A program made the position numbers and the translations under genes. Shown here piece by piece: positions 7,846-16,500 of a stretch of 46,811 nucleotides of DNA (position 1 is the first letter of the stretch; every line of letters begins with the position of its first letter). The notes beneath the pieces are model-generated. The model saw only the letters and a program-made list of their open reading frames with translations. It searched no databases and was not told the origin of the DNA. The stretch comes from Prauserella aidingensis (GTDB lineage Bacteria > Actinomycetota > Actinomycetes > Mycobacteriales > Pseudonocardiaceae): positions 1 through 46,811 of the forward strand of contig NZ_JAMTCN010000032.1 in assembly GCF_024171865.1 (NCBI RefSeq). The letters are read 5' to 3'.

Positions 7846-7912
7846 GTTCCTGTGAAGTGTGGTACTGCGCACAACAATCCGGTGATGGCCCGGAGGGGGC
7901 AGCTGGTTGTAC

Positions 7913-8481
7913 CTACCGCGCACGAAGCATGCTCCGATTCTGGGCCGGTGGATCGGCTGCCGCTGTGACGGTGTAACCCTGTCTGCGCAGCACCTCGGCG
8001 GCGATCTCCGGTGAGTCGCGTACAACCGCACGCGTTTGGGTTTCGCGCCACGTCTGGCGCCCGTTCTCGACTGCGTTCTCCCACCCGGGTCGTGCGTCGA
8101 TGTTGAACTCGACGACCAGCCTTTCGAGGAAGTCTTCCAGACACGGGCGGTACCGGGGGCCGCCGACGGGAATATGGACCTGTGAAAGCAAGCCTTCGTG
8201 CCGCGGGTTGCAGCGAGCGAGCAGTACCGAGGTCGCGCCACGTTCGGCATGGACGGTCCAGTGCGCGACGGGCGTTGAATGGGCCACGTGCAAGTAGTCC
8301 AGCCGCAGCAACGGTGTGCCCTCTTGGACCGAGGACAGTTGAAACGTCGATTTTCGCACCGCGAGGACTGGCGATCCTGGTCCGGTTCGCAATAGAACTC
8401 GATCCGCAGGTTGGCCACGTGCCGTTCGTCGTGATGAATGGGCAGCGGCCCTTTCTCCGGCTTCGTGGCGGACCGGATCAC
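7913..8481 (-). pseudogene. Conserved hypothetical protein (about 190 aa), frameshifted
   Basis: I do not recognise a named domain. The N-terminal part, from GTG 8481, reads ATKPEKGPLPIHHDERHVAN then LRIEFYCEPDQ. The remainder, GSPVLAVRKSTFQL onward to GYTVTAAA, is in another frame, and a one-base step back near 8380 joins them into a continuous soluble protein. An uninterrupted alternative from GTG 8485 gives a 190-residue protein with an Arg/Ser-rich N-terminus that looks like out-of-frame translation. It is the third gene of a compact set (8805 to 7913) linked by stop/start contacts. Confidence 0.5.
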
Positions 8482-8620
8482 TCACCGATCCTCAAGTGGA
8501 ACGATCTTCAGTCGTCGCAGGCCATCGGCTACTGACGGTGGGGTGCCGTAGGACGTTGTCCAGCAGGCTTTGGAGGGTTTCGGCGAACTCGATCGCGTTG
8601 TCGTCGAGGTCGAAGGTCAC
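8482..8620 (-). pseudogene. Very small gene (about 45 aa), frameshifted, middle of a three-gene set
   Basis: GTG 8620 overlaps the upstream gene's TGA (GTGA) and begins VTFDLDDNAIEFAETLQSLL, then DNVLRHPTV. In this frame it would end at 8492 after 42 residues with a Ser/Arg tail. Skipping one base near 8525 instead gives ADGLRRLKIVPLEDR and a stop at 8484-8482 that abuts the next gene's start. That continuation fits the pattern of the cluster better, so I suspect one extra base. Function is unknown. Confidence 0.45.
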
Positions 8621-8805
8621 GCCCACTCGCCCAGGAGGAAGGCGATCTCGTCCAGGCGGTCGAGGGCGTCACGCTCCTCGACCGTCGCCGCTTCGCGGAT
8701 GACGCGCCTGCGTAGTTCGTCGTGAGTCAGCCCCAGCTGGGCCAGCAGAGTGGCTCGATCCGCGACGAGCTCGTCGCGGGTAACGTTGATCACGTCGACC
8801 GTCAT
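8617..8805 (-). CDS. Small hypothetical protein (62 aa), first gene of a three-gene set
   Basis: The 62-residue acidic, helical protein contains VINVTRDELVADRATLLAQL and ends EIAFLLGEWA; it is probably an alpha-helical bundle or coiled coil. No family is recognised. It starts at an ATG with GAGGAGGGC upstream. Its stop overlaps the start of the next gene (GTGA). The small overlapping layout resembles toxin-antitoxin or phage-type modules but nothing in the sequence proves that. Confidence 0.6.
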   Translation of the reverse strand: MTVDVINVTRDELVADRATLLAQLGLTHDELRRRVIREAATVEERDALDRLDEIAFLLGEWA

Positions 8806-9095
8806 GGCATGCCCTCCTCTCGTCGTCGTTCAAGTACCAGTATCCGGCTCGGACCGACGTTCTGGGCGTCACACGGAGCGGTCGTAGCACGCTTCACACG
8901 AATGCCGTAACCCGGAGTTCGGACGCGGTCGCCGCGATCGCGGGGCGTCCGGCCTGGCGGGGCGGCGTGTGCGACGACGGTCACGAGGTGTGGCGCCGGG
9001 CACATCGGCGCCGCCGGTACGCTGGGAAAAGACCTGGTGTCGCTGCGACGGCGCAGGTCACCCCTCAACCCTCTTTTCGTATCAGGAGTTCTCGC

Positions 9096-11006
9096 GTGCC
9101 TGCACTCACCTCCGAGAAGGTCAGGACAGACCTCCGGAACATCGCGATCGTGGCTCACGTCGACCACGGCAAGACGACGCTGGTGGACGCCATGCTGCGG
9201 CAGTCGGGCGCGTTCAACGAGCGCGACGAGCTGGTGGACCGCGTCATGGACTCCGGGGACCTGGAGCGGGAGAAGGGCATCACGATCCTGGCCAAGAACA
9301 CGGCCATCCGCCGCAACACCCCGGACGGTCCGGTGACGATCAACGTCATCGACACCCCGGGCCACGCCGACTTCGGCGGTGAGGTCGAGCGCGGCATGTC
9401 GATGGTCGACGGCGTCGTGCTGCTCGTGGACTCGAGCGAGGGCCCGCTTCCGCAGACGCGGTTCGTGCTGCGCAAGGCCCTCGAAGCGGGCCTGCCGGTC
9501 GTGCTCGTGGTGAACAAGGTCGACCGGGCCGACGCGCGGATCGCCGAGGTCGTGGAGGAGACCCACGACCTGCTGCTCGAACTCGCAGGCGACGTCGACG
9601 GCATGACCGACGAGGCGATGGACGCCGTGCTGAACATGCCGGTGATCTACGCGGCCGCCCGCGACGGGCGCGCGAGCCTCGAACGTCCCGTCGACGGGCA
9701 GGCGCCCGCCAGCGAGAACCTCGACCCGCTGTTCGGCACCCTGCTCGAGCACATGCCGCCGCCCGCGGCCGACCCGGACGCGCCGCTCAGCGCGCTGGTG
9801 ACCAACCTCGACGCGTCCAGCTTCCTCGGCAGGATCGCGCTGGTGCGCGTCTACGCGGGCAAGATCCGCAAGGGGCAGACCGTTGCGTGGATCCGCGAAG
9901 GGGGAGAGATCCAGCAGGTCCGGATCTCGGAGCTGCTGGTGACGCAGGCCCTGGAACGCGTACCCGCGCAGGAGGCGACCGCGGGCGACATCGTCGCGAT
10001 CGCGGGCATCCCCGACATCACCATCGGCGACACGCTCGCCGACCCGGAACACGCCGAGGCGCTGCCGCGGATCAGCGTCGACGAGCCCGCGATCTCGATG
10101 ACCATCGGCGTCAACACCTCCCCGCTGGCGGGCCGCGGCGGTGGCGACAAGGTGACCGCACGCCTCGTGAAGTCGCGGCTCGACCAGGAGCTCATCGGTA
10201 ACGTCAGCGTGCGCGTGCTGCCCACCGAGCGCCCCGACACCTGGGAGGTGCAGGGCCGCGGCGAGTTGGCGCTGGCCGTGCTCGTCGAGCAGATGCGCCG
10301 CGAGGGCTTCGAGCTCACCGTCGGCAAGCCGCAGGTGGTCACCAAGACCGTCGACGGCAAGCTGCACGAGCCGTTCGAGCGCCTCTACATCGACGCGCCC
10401 GAGGAGTACATGGGTGCGATCACCCAGCTGCTCGCGGCGCGCAAGGGCCGCATGGAGGAGATGGAGGGCTCCGGCACGGGTCGCATCAAGCTGGAGTACG
10501 TGCTGCCCTCGCGGGGTCTCATCGGCTTCCGCACGGACTTCCTCACCGAGACCCGTGGTGCCGGCATCGCCAACCACGTCTTCGAGGGCTACTTCCCGTG
10601 GGCGGGCGAGATCCGCACGCGGAACTCCGGTTCGCTGGTCGCCGACCGCTCGGGCCCGGTGACGACGTACGCGATGCTGCAGCTCGCCGACCGCGGCGAG
10701 TTCTTCGTCGAGCCCGGTGCCGAGGTGTACGAGGGCATGGTCGTGGGCGAGAACCCGCGTGCCGAGGACCTCGACATCAACATCACCAAGGAGAAGAAGC
10801 TCACCAACATGCGCTCGGCCAGCGGCGACGAGCTGGAGCGGCTCGCCCGGCCGCGCAAGCTCGGTCTCGAGGAGGCGCTGGAGTTCTGCTCGAGCGATGA
10901 ATGCGTCGAGGTCGCGCCGAAGGTCGTGCGAGTCCGCAAGATGACCCTCGACGGCCCGGAGCGGGCCAAGGAGCGTTCGCGCGCGAAGGCCCGCGACCGC
11001 TCCTGA
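9096..11006 (+). CDS. typA: Ribosome-associated translational GTPase TypA/BipA
   Basis: The 636-residue GTPase binds the 70S ribosome and supports ribosome assembly and stress adaptation. Motifs: G1 AHVDHGKTTL (about residues 20-29), switch I EREKGITI, G3 DTPGHADF and G4 NKVDR. These are followed by an EF-G-like domain II and the TypA C-terminal domain, with YEGMVVGENPR and EKKLTNMRSA. The start is the GTG at 9096, seven bases after AGGAG; open frame further upstream lacks a binding site. The gene stands next to the lpqW homologue, the order known from M. tuberculosis (Rv1165-Rv1166). A strong hairpin follows. Confidence 0.97.
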   Translation: MPALTSEKVRTDLRNIAIVAHVDHGKTTLVDAMLRQSGAFNERDELVDRVMDSGDLEREKGITILAKNTAIRRNTPDGPVTINVIDTPGHADFGGEVERGMSMVDGVVLLVDSSEGPLPQTRFVLRKALEAGLPVVLVVNKVDRADARIAEVVEETHDLLLELAGDVDGMTDEAMDAVLNMPVIYAAARDGRASLERPVDGQAPASENLDPLFGTLLEHMPPPAADPDAPLSALVTNLDASSFLGRIALVRVYAGKIRKGQTVAWIREGGEIQQVRISELLVTQALERVPAQEATAGDIVAIAGIPDITIGDTLADPEHAEALPRISVDEPAISMTIGVNTSPLAGRGGGDKVTARLVKSRLDQELIGNVSVRVLPTERPDTWEVQGRGELALAVLVEQMRREGFELTVGKPQVVTKTVDGKLHEPFERLYIDAPEEYMGAITQLLAARKGRMEEMEGSGTGRIKLEYVLPSRGLIGFRTDFLTETRGAGIANHVFEGYFPWAGEIRTRNSGSLVADRSGPVTTYAMLQLADRGEFFVEPGAEVYEGMVVGENPRAEDLDINITKEKKLTNMRSASGDELERLARPRKLGLEEALEFCSSDECVEVAPKVVRVRKMTLDGPERAKERSRAKARDRS

Positions 11007-11026
11007 GGTAGCCGGCTGCCGCGGGT

Positions 11027-11064
11027 GTGCGTGTCCGGACGGGAGGGGAAGTCCGGGCACGCAC
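11027..11064 (+). terminator. Terminator after typA
   Basis: A 14-bp stem, GTGCGTGTCCGGAC against GTCCGGGCACGCAC with one wobble pair, has a 10-nt purine loop. It begins about 20 bp after the typA stop and separates it from the next gene. Confidence 0.7.
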
Positions 11065-11256
11065 CGGGGTGCGGATCCGCAGGCGGCCGCGGAGCCGTCG
11101 GCCACGGCGGGACCGCGATCGGGGGAACCACTCGACCCGGTCGTGCGTCGGCAATGGTGGCCTTGCCGCGAGTTGACATCCGGTCTGGCAGGCTCGAGCC
11201 GGTCCGGTGGTGGGTTTCGCGCCGGATGTTGCGACACGCGAGGGGAGTAGCGGCAG

Positions 11257-13203
11257 GTGCGCGCGATCGTTGGGGGGCGAGCAGGCCGGAAGGCGGCCGT
11301 GCTCGTGTTCGCGCTGGTGTCCGTGCTGGTGACGGCGTGTACGAACATGCCGCCCCCACCGGTGGTCAGCTCACCCGTCGCGGAGACGTCGAAGGCGGCG
11401 CCCGGTGACAGCTCGGACATCGCTGTGGCCGTGGACTCCATCGGCGGCGGTTACAACCCGCACATCCTGGCGGACCAGTCCACGACGACCCACGCGCTGG
11501 CGACGATGCTGCTGCCGTCGGTCTTCCGGAAGGGTGACGACGGCAGGCGGGTGCTGGACGAGCGGCTCATGCGCTCGGCCGAGGTCACCGCGCACGATCC
11601 GTTCACCGTCTCGTACCGGATCCGCCCCGACGCGTCCTGGTCGGACGGTGCCCCCATCGCCGTCGAGGACTTCGTCTACCTGCACGACGCGATGACGTCC
11701 CAACCCGGCGTCGTGGGCGCCGCGGGATACCGGCTGATCTCCGAGATCCGCCCCGCCGACGGCGGTAAACGTGTCGACGTCGAGTTCTCCGAGCCGTACC
11801 CGGGCTGGCGGACGTTGTTCGACCACCTGCTGCCGCAGCACCTGATGAAGGACGTTCCCGGCGGCTGGCAGAACGCCCTCAGCGACAGTTTCCCCGCCTA
11901 CGGCGGTCCGTTCGCGATCACGACGGTCGACTCGGCACGCGGTGAGATCGTCCTCGAACGCAACGAGCGGTACTGGGAGGAGCCCGCCGCCGTCGACCGC
12001 GTCGTGCTCCGCCGCACCGATCCGTCGGCCCTCGCGGGGGCGCTGGGCAGTGGTACGGACCAGTTGGCCGTCGTCGGCACCGACGAGACGGGCAGGCAGC
12101 GTCTCGACGGGCTCGGCGACGACGTGTCCGTGTCGCAGGTGCCGCGGCCCTACGTGGTCTCGACGCTGCTGCGACCGGTGGCCACGCTCGCCGACGACCA
12201 GGTGCGGGAAGCCGTCGAGGCCCTCATCGACCGGGACGCGCTCATCGAGGCAGGCGCCGAGGGCGGGCCGTCGGGCCACGACAGAGCGGGGGCACACGTC
12301 CGGGCCCCTTCGGACACCGACTACCGCGCGACGTTGCCCGCGAACGCGTCGCCGCTGCATCCGCAACCGCGCAAGGCGCGCAGGCTGCTGGAGGAGGCGG
12401 GCTACGAGCGCGTCGCGGGCACCTGGACCCGCGATGGGCAGCCGTTGTCACTCGCGTTGGCCGCGCCGGGCCAGCGACAACCGTTCAAGGCGGTCGCCGA
12501 CGAGTTGACGCGCCAGCTGGTCGAAGCGGGCATCGAGGTCAGGGACACGACCCCGGAATCGTCGCGGGAGCTGTTCAACCGCCTGCTGGCACCGGGGGAG
12601 AACTCCGACGGTGCGGTGCAGGTCGACATCGCCGTCGTCGGCCGACCCGTCAGCGGTGATCCGGCGTCGACGCTCGCCTCGTCCTACGGTTGCGCCCCGC
12701 TCGTCACCGGCGGTGCCGACGGCCGAGAAGACGAGGACGGTTCCGGGGAAGGAAGTACCGACGAAAGTACGGAATCGGCCGACGGTCGCTCCGAAGAACG
12801 CACCCCCGGCGGGACCGGTGACGGTTCTGCGGACGGCGCGGCGGAATCCGGCGAATCCGGCGACGGAACCGGCCAGGAATCCGAATCCGGCTCCGCGACG
12901 GACGAAACCGAAAGCGCGCAGAGCGGCGATGAGGAAGGCGGCCCCGTGCGGCCCGCGAATCCCGCCGGATACTGCGACCCCGAGCTGCAGCCTGCCGTCG
13001 TCGATGCGCTGACCGGCTCGAAGCCGCTCGACGAGGTGCTGCGGACGGTCGAACCGGCCCTGTGGGAGGCCGGCGTGACGATCCCGCTGTTCCAGCCCGC
13101 TGACACGGTGGCCGTCACCTCCGACGTCGAGGGTGTGCGAACCGCACCGATGCCCGCAGGACCCTTCGCGTCGGCGGTCGAGTGGAGCCGCGGCGAGAAG
13201 TGA
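11257..13203 (+). CDS. lpqW: LpqW-like lipoprotein with oligopeptide-binding-protein fold
   Basis: The 648-residue exported lipoprotein has a signal peptide ending in the lipobox LVTAC (lipidated Cys28) and a family 5 solute-binding (OppA-type) fold. LpqW of mycobacteria has this fold but acts in mannoside (PIM/LAM) synthesis rather than uptake; orthology is inferred from position beside typA and from length. Residues about 488-570 are an acidic, low-complexity insert of Glu, Ser, Gly, Asp and Thr, coded with many GAA and GGA codons unlike the rest. The GTG start has GGGGAG about ten bases upstream. A separate, complete peptide-binding protein follows, consistent with this one not being the transporter subunit. 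Confidence 0.8.
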   Translation: MRAIVGGRAGRKAAVLVFALVSVLVTACTNMPPPPVVSSPVAETSKAAPGDSSDIAVAVDSIGGGYNPHILADQSTTTHALATMLLPSVFRKGDDGRRVLDERLMRSAEVTAHDPFTVSYRIRPDASWSDGAPIAVEDFVYLHDAMTSQPGVVGAAGYRLISEIRPADGGKRVDVEFSEPYPGWRTLFDHLLPQHLMKDVPGGWQNALSDSFPAYGGPFAITTVDSARGEIVLERNERYWEEPAAVDRVVLRRTDPSALAGALGSGTDQLAVVGTDETGRQRLDGLGDDVSVSQVPRPYVVSTLLRPVATLADDQVREAVEALIDRDALIEAGAEGGPSGHDRAGAHVRAPSDTDYRATLPANASPLHPQPRKARRLLEEAGYERVAGTWTRDGQPLSLALAAPGQRQPFKAVADELTRQLVEAGIEVRDTTPESSRELFNRLLAPGENSDGAVQVDIAVVGRPVSGDPASTLASSYGCAPLVTGGADGREDEDGSGEGSTDESTESADGRSEERTPGGTGDGSADGAAESGESGDGTGQESESGSATDETESAQSGDEEGGPVRPANPAGYCDPELQPAVVDALTGSKPLDEVLRTVEPALWEAGVTIPLFQPADTVAVTSDVEGVRTAPMPAGPFASAVEWSRGEK

Positions 13204-13307
13204 GCCGGGCGGCCCGGACGCCCGCCGGACCTTTCCGGGGTTTCGATACCCGTGCTTGCGCCTCAGGGTTTACATTGCTCCTCACATGCCACTCGGTGGG
13301 CGGCAAA

Positions 13308-13324
13308 TGTTTACCGAACGTAAG
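13308..13324. promoter_or_regulatory. Dyad TGTTTAC-4-CGTAAG, possible operator
   Basis: TGTTTAC and CGTAAG are separated by 4 bp; the inner TTAC and GTAA form an inverted repeat. The same two words occur in swapped order, also 4 bp apart, before the permease gene (15391-15407), suggesting a shared regulator. Inference only. Confidence 0.4.
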
Positions 13325-13456
13325 AAGTGGATGTCCGGACGCTAGGCGGAAGTCACCCTTTGGTCACGATCCCTAGGGAGATGGTGACTCGCAGTGCCTC
13401 ATCTTCCTAGCGTTCCTCCGCATATGCGCCAAACGAGTGGCTTGGCGTGTCATATG

Positions 13457-13477
13457 CTCCGGCCAGACCGGCCGGAG
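13457..13477 (+). promoter_or_regulatory. Leader hairpin 1 (8-bp perfect stem)
   Basis: CTCCGGCC and GGCCGGAG pair around a 5-nt loop, about 60 bp before the start codon of the peptide-binding protein. It may be part of an attenuator or mRNA-stabilising leader together with the next hairpin. Confidence 0.45.
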
Positions 13478-13484
13478 GGTGTGG

Positions 13485-13511
13485 ACTCTGCGGTGCGGAC
13501 AACCGCAGAGT
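13485..13511 (+). promoter_or_regulatory. Leader hairpin 2 (10-bp perfect stem) just before the ribosome binding site
   Basis: ACTCTGCGGT and ACCGCAGAGT pair perfectly around a 7-nt loop. The ribosome binding site AGGAGG begins about 11 bases later (13522). The position would allow control of transcription read-through or mRNA stability. Confidence 0.5.
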
Positions 13512-13535
13512 CTTCAGTGCTAGGAGGGCACACGA

Positions 13536-15296
13536 ATGAGGAGATCCAAAGCAATCTCCGCCATGGCTGTGACGGCGGTGTCGGCTCTCGTGCTGACCGC
13601 CTGCGGCGGCGGAGAAGAGAACTCGGGCGGCGGCTCGACGGGCGACGTCTCGGGCATGGCCGAGGGCAAGGCACAGGAAGGCGACGTCTTCACGCTCGCC
13701 GACGTGCCTGAGATGGACCCGGTGACGGTCGCGATCGACGACCAGTTCACCGCGTACAACAATGACACCGCGGACGCGAACAGCTCGTACAACAACTACG
13801 TGCTGACCTCGGTGCTCGCTGCGCCGACCCTGCTCGACGGCAACAACAAGGTCCTGACCAACGGCGACGTCATGGAGTCGATCGAGGTCACCTCCGAGGA
13901 CCCCTTCACCGTCGAATGGAAGATCAAGGACGGCGCCAAGTGGTCCGACGGTGAGGCGTGGGACTGCTCCGACTTCTACCTCGCCTGGCTGGCTCACTCC
14001 GGTAAGGCCGACGGGTTCAACGTCGCCTTCAGCACCGGCTACGAGCTGATCGACCAGCCCGAGTGCACGGACGCGCAGACGTTCACCGCCGAGTTCTCGC
14101 AGCCCTACATCGACTACAAGGGCCTATTTTCCTCCGGCGCCATCCTGCCTGCGCACATCCTCGAGCAGGAGGCCGGCGTCGACGACATCATGTCGGTCAC
14201 CCCGGATTCGTCGAACGTCTCCGACGTCGCCGAGTTCTGGGCAGGCGGCTGGAAGGGCTTCGACGAAGACCTGATGCCGGGCTCCGGTCCGTACAAGATC
14301 AAGAGCTTCGACCGTAACTCCGGCCGGGTCGTGCTCGACAAGAACCCGGAGTGGATCGGCGCCAAGGGCGGTCCCTCGGAGGTCACCGTCCGCGCGATCC
14401 CGGACACGCAGGCCATGGCCACCGCGCTGGAGAACGGCGAGATCAACGTCGCCGCATCGACGCAGCCGGACGCCACCGCCGCCAACACGTTGCAGAACCT
14501 GGAGTCCCAGGGCGTCACCTACGGTTCCGCACCGCAGCTGACCTACGAGCACCTGGACCTGAACTTCGACCGCATCTTCTCCGACGAGGCCGCGCGCAAG
14601 GCGTTCTTCGCGATCGTGCCGCGGCAGGAGATCATCGACAAGCTGCTGAAGGGTGTCCAGCCGGACGCCGAGGTGCTGCAGAGCATCGTGTTCTTCCAGG
14701 GTGAGGACGGCTACCAGGACGTCTACAGCGACAAGGCCGGCCAGGGCGCCGAAGCGGCCGAGCAGATCCTGCAGGACGGCGGCTGGGAGAAGGGCGACGA
14801 CGGCATCTACGCCAAGAACGGTGAGCGCTTCTCGATCGAGATCTCGCACAACGAGAACGAGCGCCGGCAGCAGACCGTCGAGATCATCCAGTCGGCGGCG
14901 GCGAATGCCGGTATCGAGGTCACCGACGACCAGGACGCCAACTTCCTTGCCGGCCGGGTCGACAAGGGTGACTACGACGTCGCGCTGTTCGGCTGGTCCT
15001 CGGAGCCGTTCAAGACCACGCAGAAGAACCTCTACTCGTCCGACGGCGGGCAGAACTGGCAGGGTTTGGAGAGCGAGGAGGTCGACCAGGCCTACGAGCA
15101 GGCCGTTGCGTCGACCAAGGAGGACGAGGCCCGGCAGCACTACCAGGAGGCCGACAAGGCGCTGGCGAACGCGTATGCGACGCTCCCGCTGTTCGCCACG
15201 CCGTCGATGTGGGGCTTCCGCGGTATCGACCGGGTGTACATGCAGTCCTACAACGGTGCGTTGTGGAATGTCGGTGAATGGGAGGCCGCCGAGTAA
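13536..15296 (+). CDS. ABC transporter peptide-binding lipoprotein (family 5)
   Basis: The 586-residue solute receptor has a signal peptide and lipobox LTAC (lipidated Cys23), followed by the family 5 extracellular solute-binding domain with FTVEWKIKDGAKWSDGEAW and a C-terminal IEISHNENERRQQ region. It should deliver oligopeptides or related ligands to the permeases encoded downstream. The ATG has AGGAGG at 13522-13527. The next genes are two permeases, but a strong hairpin and a new promoter-like region intervene, so the receptor may be made in excess of the membrane subunits, as is common. Ligand not predictable. Confidence 0.92.
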   Translation: MRRSKAISAMAVTAVSALVLTACGGGEENSGGGSTGDVSGMAEGKAQEGDVFTLADVPEMDPVTVAIDDQFTAYNNDTADANSSYNNYVLTSVLAAPTLLDGNNKVLTNGDVMESIEVTSEDPFTVEWKIKDGAKWSDGEAWDCSDFYLAWLAHSGKADGFNVAFSTGYELIDQPECTDAQTFTAEFSQPYIDYKGLFSSGAILPAHILEQEAGVDDIMSVTPDSSNVSDVAEFWAGGWKGFDEDLMPGSGPYKIKSFDRNSGRVVLDKNPEWIGAKGGPSEVTVRAIPDTQAMATALENGEINVAASTQPDATAANTLQNLESQGVTYGSAPQLTYEHLDLNFDRIFSDEAARKAFFAIVPRQEIIDKLLKGVQPDAEVLQSIVFFQGEDGYQDVYSDKAGQGAEAAEQILQDGGWEKGDDGIYAKNGERFSIEISHNENERRQQTVEIIQSAAANAGIEVTDDQDANFLAGRVDKGDYDVALFGWSSEPFKTTQKNLYSSDGGQNWQGLESEEVDQAYEQAVASTKEDEARQHYQEADKALANAYATLPLFATPSMWGFRGIDRVYMQSYNGALWNVGEWEAAE

Positions 15297-15347
15297 TCTC
15301 GGCAGCTCGCCCGCCGCAGTGCCGTGAGCACTCGACCGCGCTGACGT

Positions 15348-15388
15348 GGACGTCGGGGGTCGGACCGATCGTCCGGCCCCCGACGTCC
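15348..15388 (+). terminator. Strong hairpin between the binding-protein and permease genes
   Basis: GGACGTCGGGGGTCGGAC and GTCCGGCCCCCGACGTCC form an 18-bp stem with one mismatch and a 5-nt loop. It can terminate most transcription after the receptor gene or protect the receptor mRNA 3' end. Confidence 0.7.
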
Positions 15389-15390
15389 GA

Positions 15391-15430
15391 CGTAAGTACC
15401 TGTTTACTCTGCAGTGGTAACCACTATCGT
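15391..15430 (+). promoter_or_regulatory. Promoter-like region with palindromic operator before the permease genes
   Basis: CGTAAG-4-TGTTTAC (15391-15407) is followed by AGTGGTAACCACT (15413-15425), a 6-bp perfect inverted repeat around one base. A possible promoter is TTTACT (15403-15408) with TATCGT (15425-15430), 16 bp apart, so the palindrome would lie between the core elements. TGGT/ACCA half-sites are typical of GntR-family operators. Function is inferred. Confidence 0.45.
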
Positions 15431-15483
15431 GGCGCGAGCAGTAGCGCATGATTCCGGGCGGGGCTCGGACTAGGAGCAAGTCG

Positions 15484-16500
15484 TTGAACCTGGTTGTCTA
15501 CATCCTTCGCCGATTGGCGATTTCGATTCCGATCCTCTTTGTCGGAAGTTTCCTGGTTTTCTGCATGGTGGCGGCCGCGGGTGATCCTCTCGGCGAACTG
15601 AGAACGCAACCAGGGGTGAGTCAGGAGTCGATCAATCAGCTGTCGCAGCAGCTGGGGCTCGACAAGGGCATCGTGCCGAGATACTTCGACTGGCTCGGTG
15701 GCTTCCTCACCGGCGACTGGGGTATCTCCATCGCCCAGGGCTCGAACATGCAGCCCGTCTTTCCGAAGATCATGAGCGCCTTCGAGGTCACGATCCAGCT
15801 GATCCTGGCCGCCGAGATCATCGCGCTGCTGCTGGGTGTGGCCGTCGGTGTGCTCGCGGCGGTGAAGCAGTACTCGCCGATCGACTACATCGCGACCACC
15901 ATGGCGTTCATCTTCTTCTCGATGCCGATTTTCTGCGTGGCGATCGTGCTGAAGATGTACGGCATCGACCTGAACCTGATGATCAACGATCTGGGCTGGG
16001 ATTCCTGGCTCGGCAACCCGTTCCTGAAGACCACGAGCCCCGAGTCGCTGAGCGGGGACGGTTTCTTCGACTCGATCATCGGCTACATCGGCGGGTTGTT
16101 GTTGCCGACCCTGTCGATCATGTTCATCAGCTTCGCCGCCTACAGCCGGTTCCAGCGCTCGTCGATGCTGGAGACGATGAACATGGACTACGTCCGAACG
16201 GCGCAGGCCAAGGGCATTTCGCAGGGTCGCGTGATCATGCGGCACGCGTTCCGCAACGCGCTGATCCCGGTGACGACGCTGTTCTCGGTGAACTTCGTGA
16301 CGGTCGTGACCGGCGCGATCATCACCGAGCGGGTGTTCGCGTGGAACGGCATGGGTTCGGTGCTCGTCGAGGCCGTGAACAAGAACGACCCGAACACGCT
16401 GATGGGCTGGATCGTGGTCATCGCCGTCGCGGTGGTCGTCGCCAACCTCATCGCAGACCTGGTTTACGGCATTCTGGACCCGAGGATTCGCGTTGGCTGA
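15484..16500 (+). CDS. Peptide ABC transporter permease, OppB/DppB type
   Basis: The 338-residue inner-membrane subunit has about six helices, starting with RRLAISIPILFVGSFLVFCM, and a large loop after the first helix as in OppB. The EAA loop, RTAQAKGISQGRVIMRHAFR, contacts the ATPase. The TTG at 15484 lies seven bases after AGGAG and gives the usual MNLVVYILRRL start; open frame further upstream has no site. It overlaps the second permease by 8 bp. Confidence 0.93.
   Translation: MNLVVYILRRLAISIPILFVGSFLVFCMVAAAGDPLGELRTQPGVSQESINQLSQQLGLDKGIVPRYFDWLGGFLTGDWGISIAQGSNMQPVFPKIMSAFEVTIQLILAAEIIALLLGVAVGVLAAVKQYSPIDYIATTMAFIFFSMPIFCVAIVLKMYGIDLNLMINDLGWDSWLGNPFLKTTSPESLSGDGFFDSIIGYIGGLLLPTLSIMFISFAAYSRFQRSSMLETMNMDYVRTAQAKGISQGRVIMRHAFRNALIPVTTLFSVNFVTVVTGAIITERVFAWNGMGSVLVEAVNKNDPNTLMGWIVVIAVAVVVANLIADLVYGILDPRIRVG

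Larger units (their letters stand above)
13204..13535. other. Regulatory gap before the peptide-binding protein gene
   Basis: These 332 bp hold no credible gene. The stretch is more AT-rich than its flanks, has TTTAC/GTAAG half-sites at 13308-13324, and contains two hairpins at 13457-13477 and 13485-13511. It probably holds the promoter and a structured 5' leader for the transporter gene downstream. Confidence 0.6.

Noticed and set aside
8802-11441. Long open frame antisense to typA
   Set aside because: Typical high-GC shadow: His/Arg/Asp-rich, opposite a clear GTPase gene, no start site.
15413-15425. DasR-type dre site
   Set aside because: The palindrome AGTGGTAACCACT is 13 bp, shorter than the 16-bp dre consensus, so only a general GntR-like label is justified.
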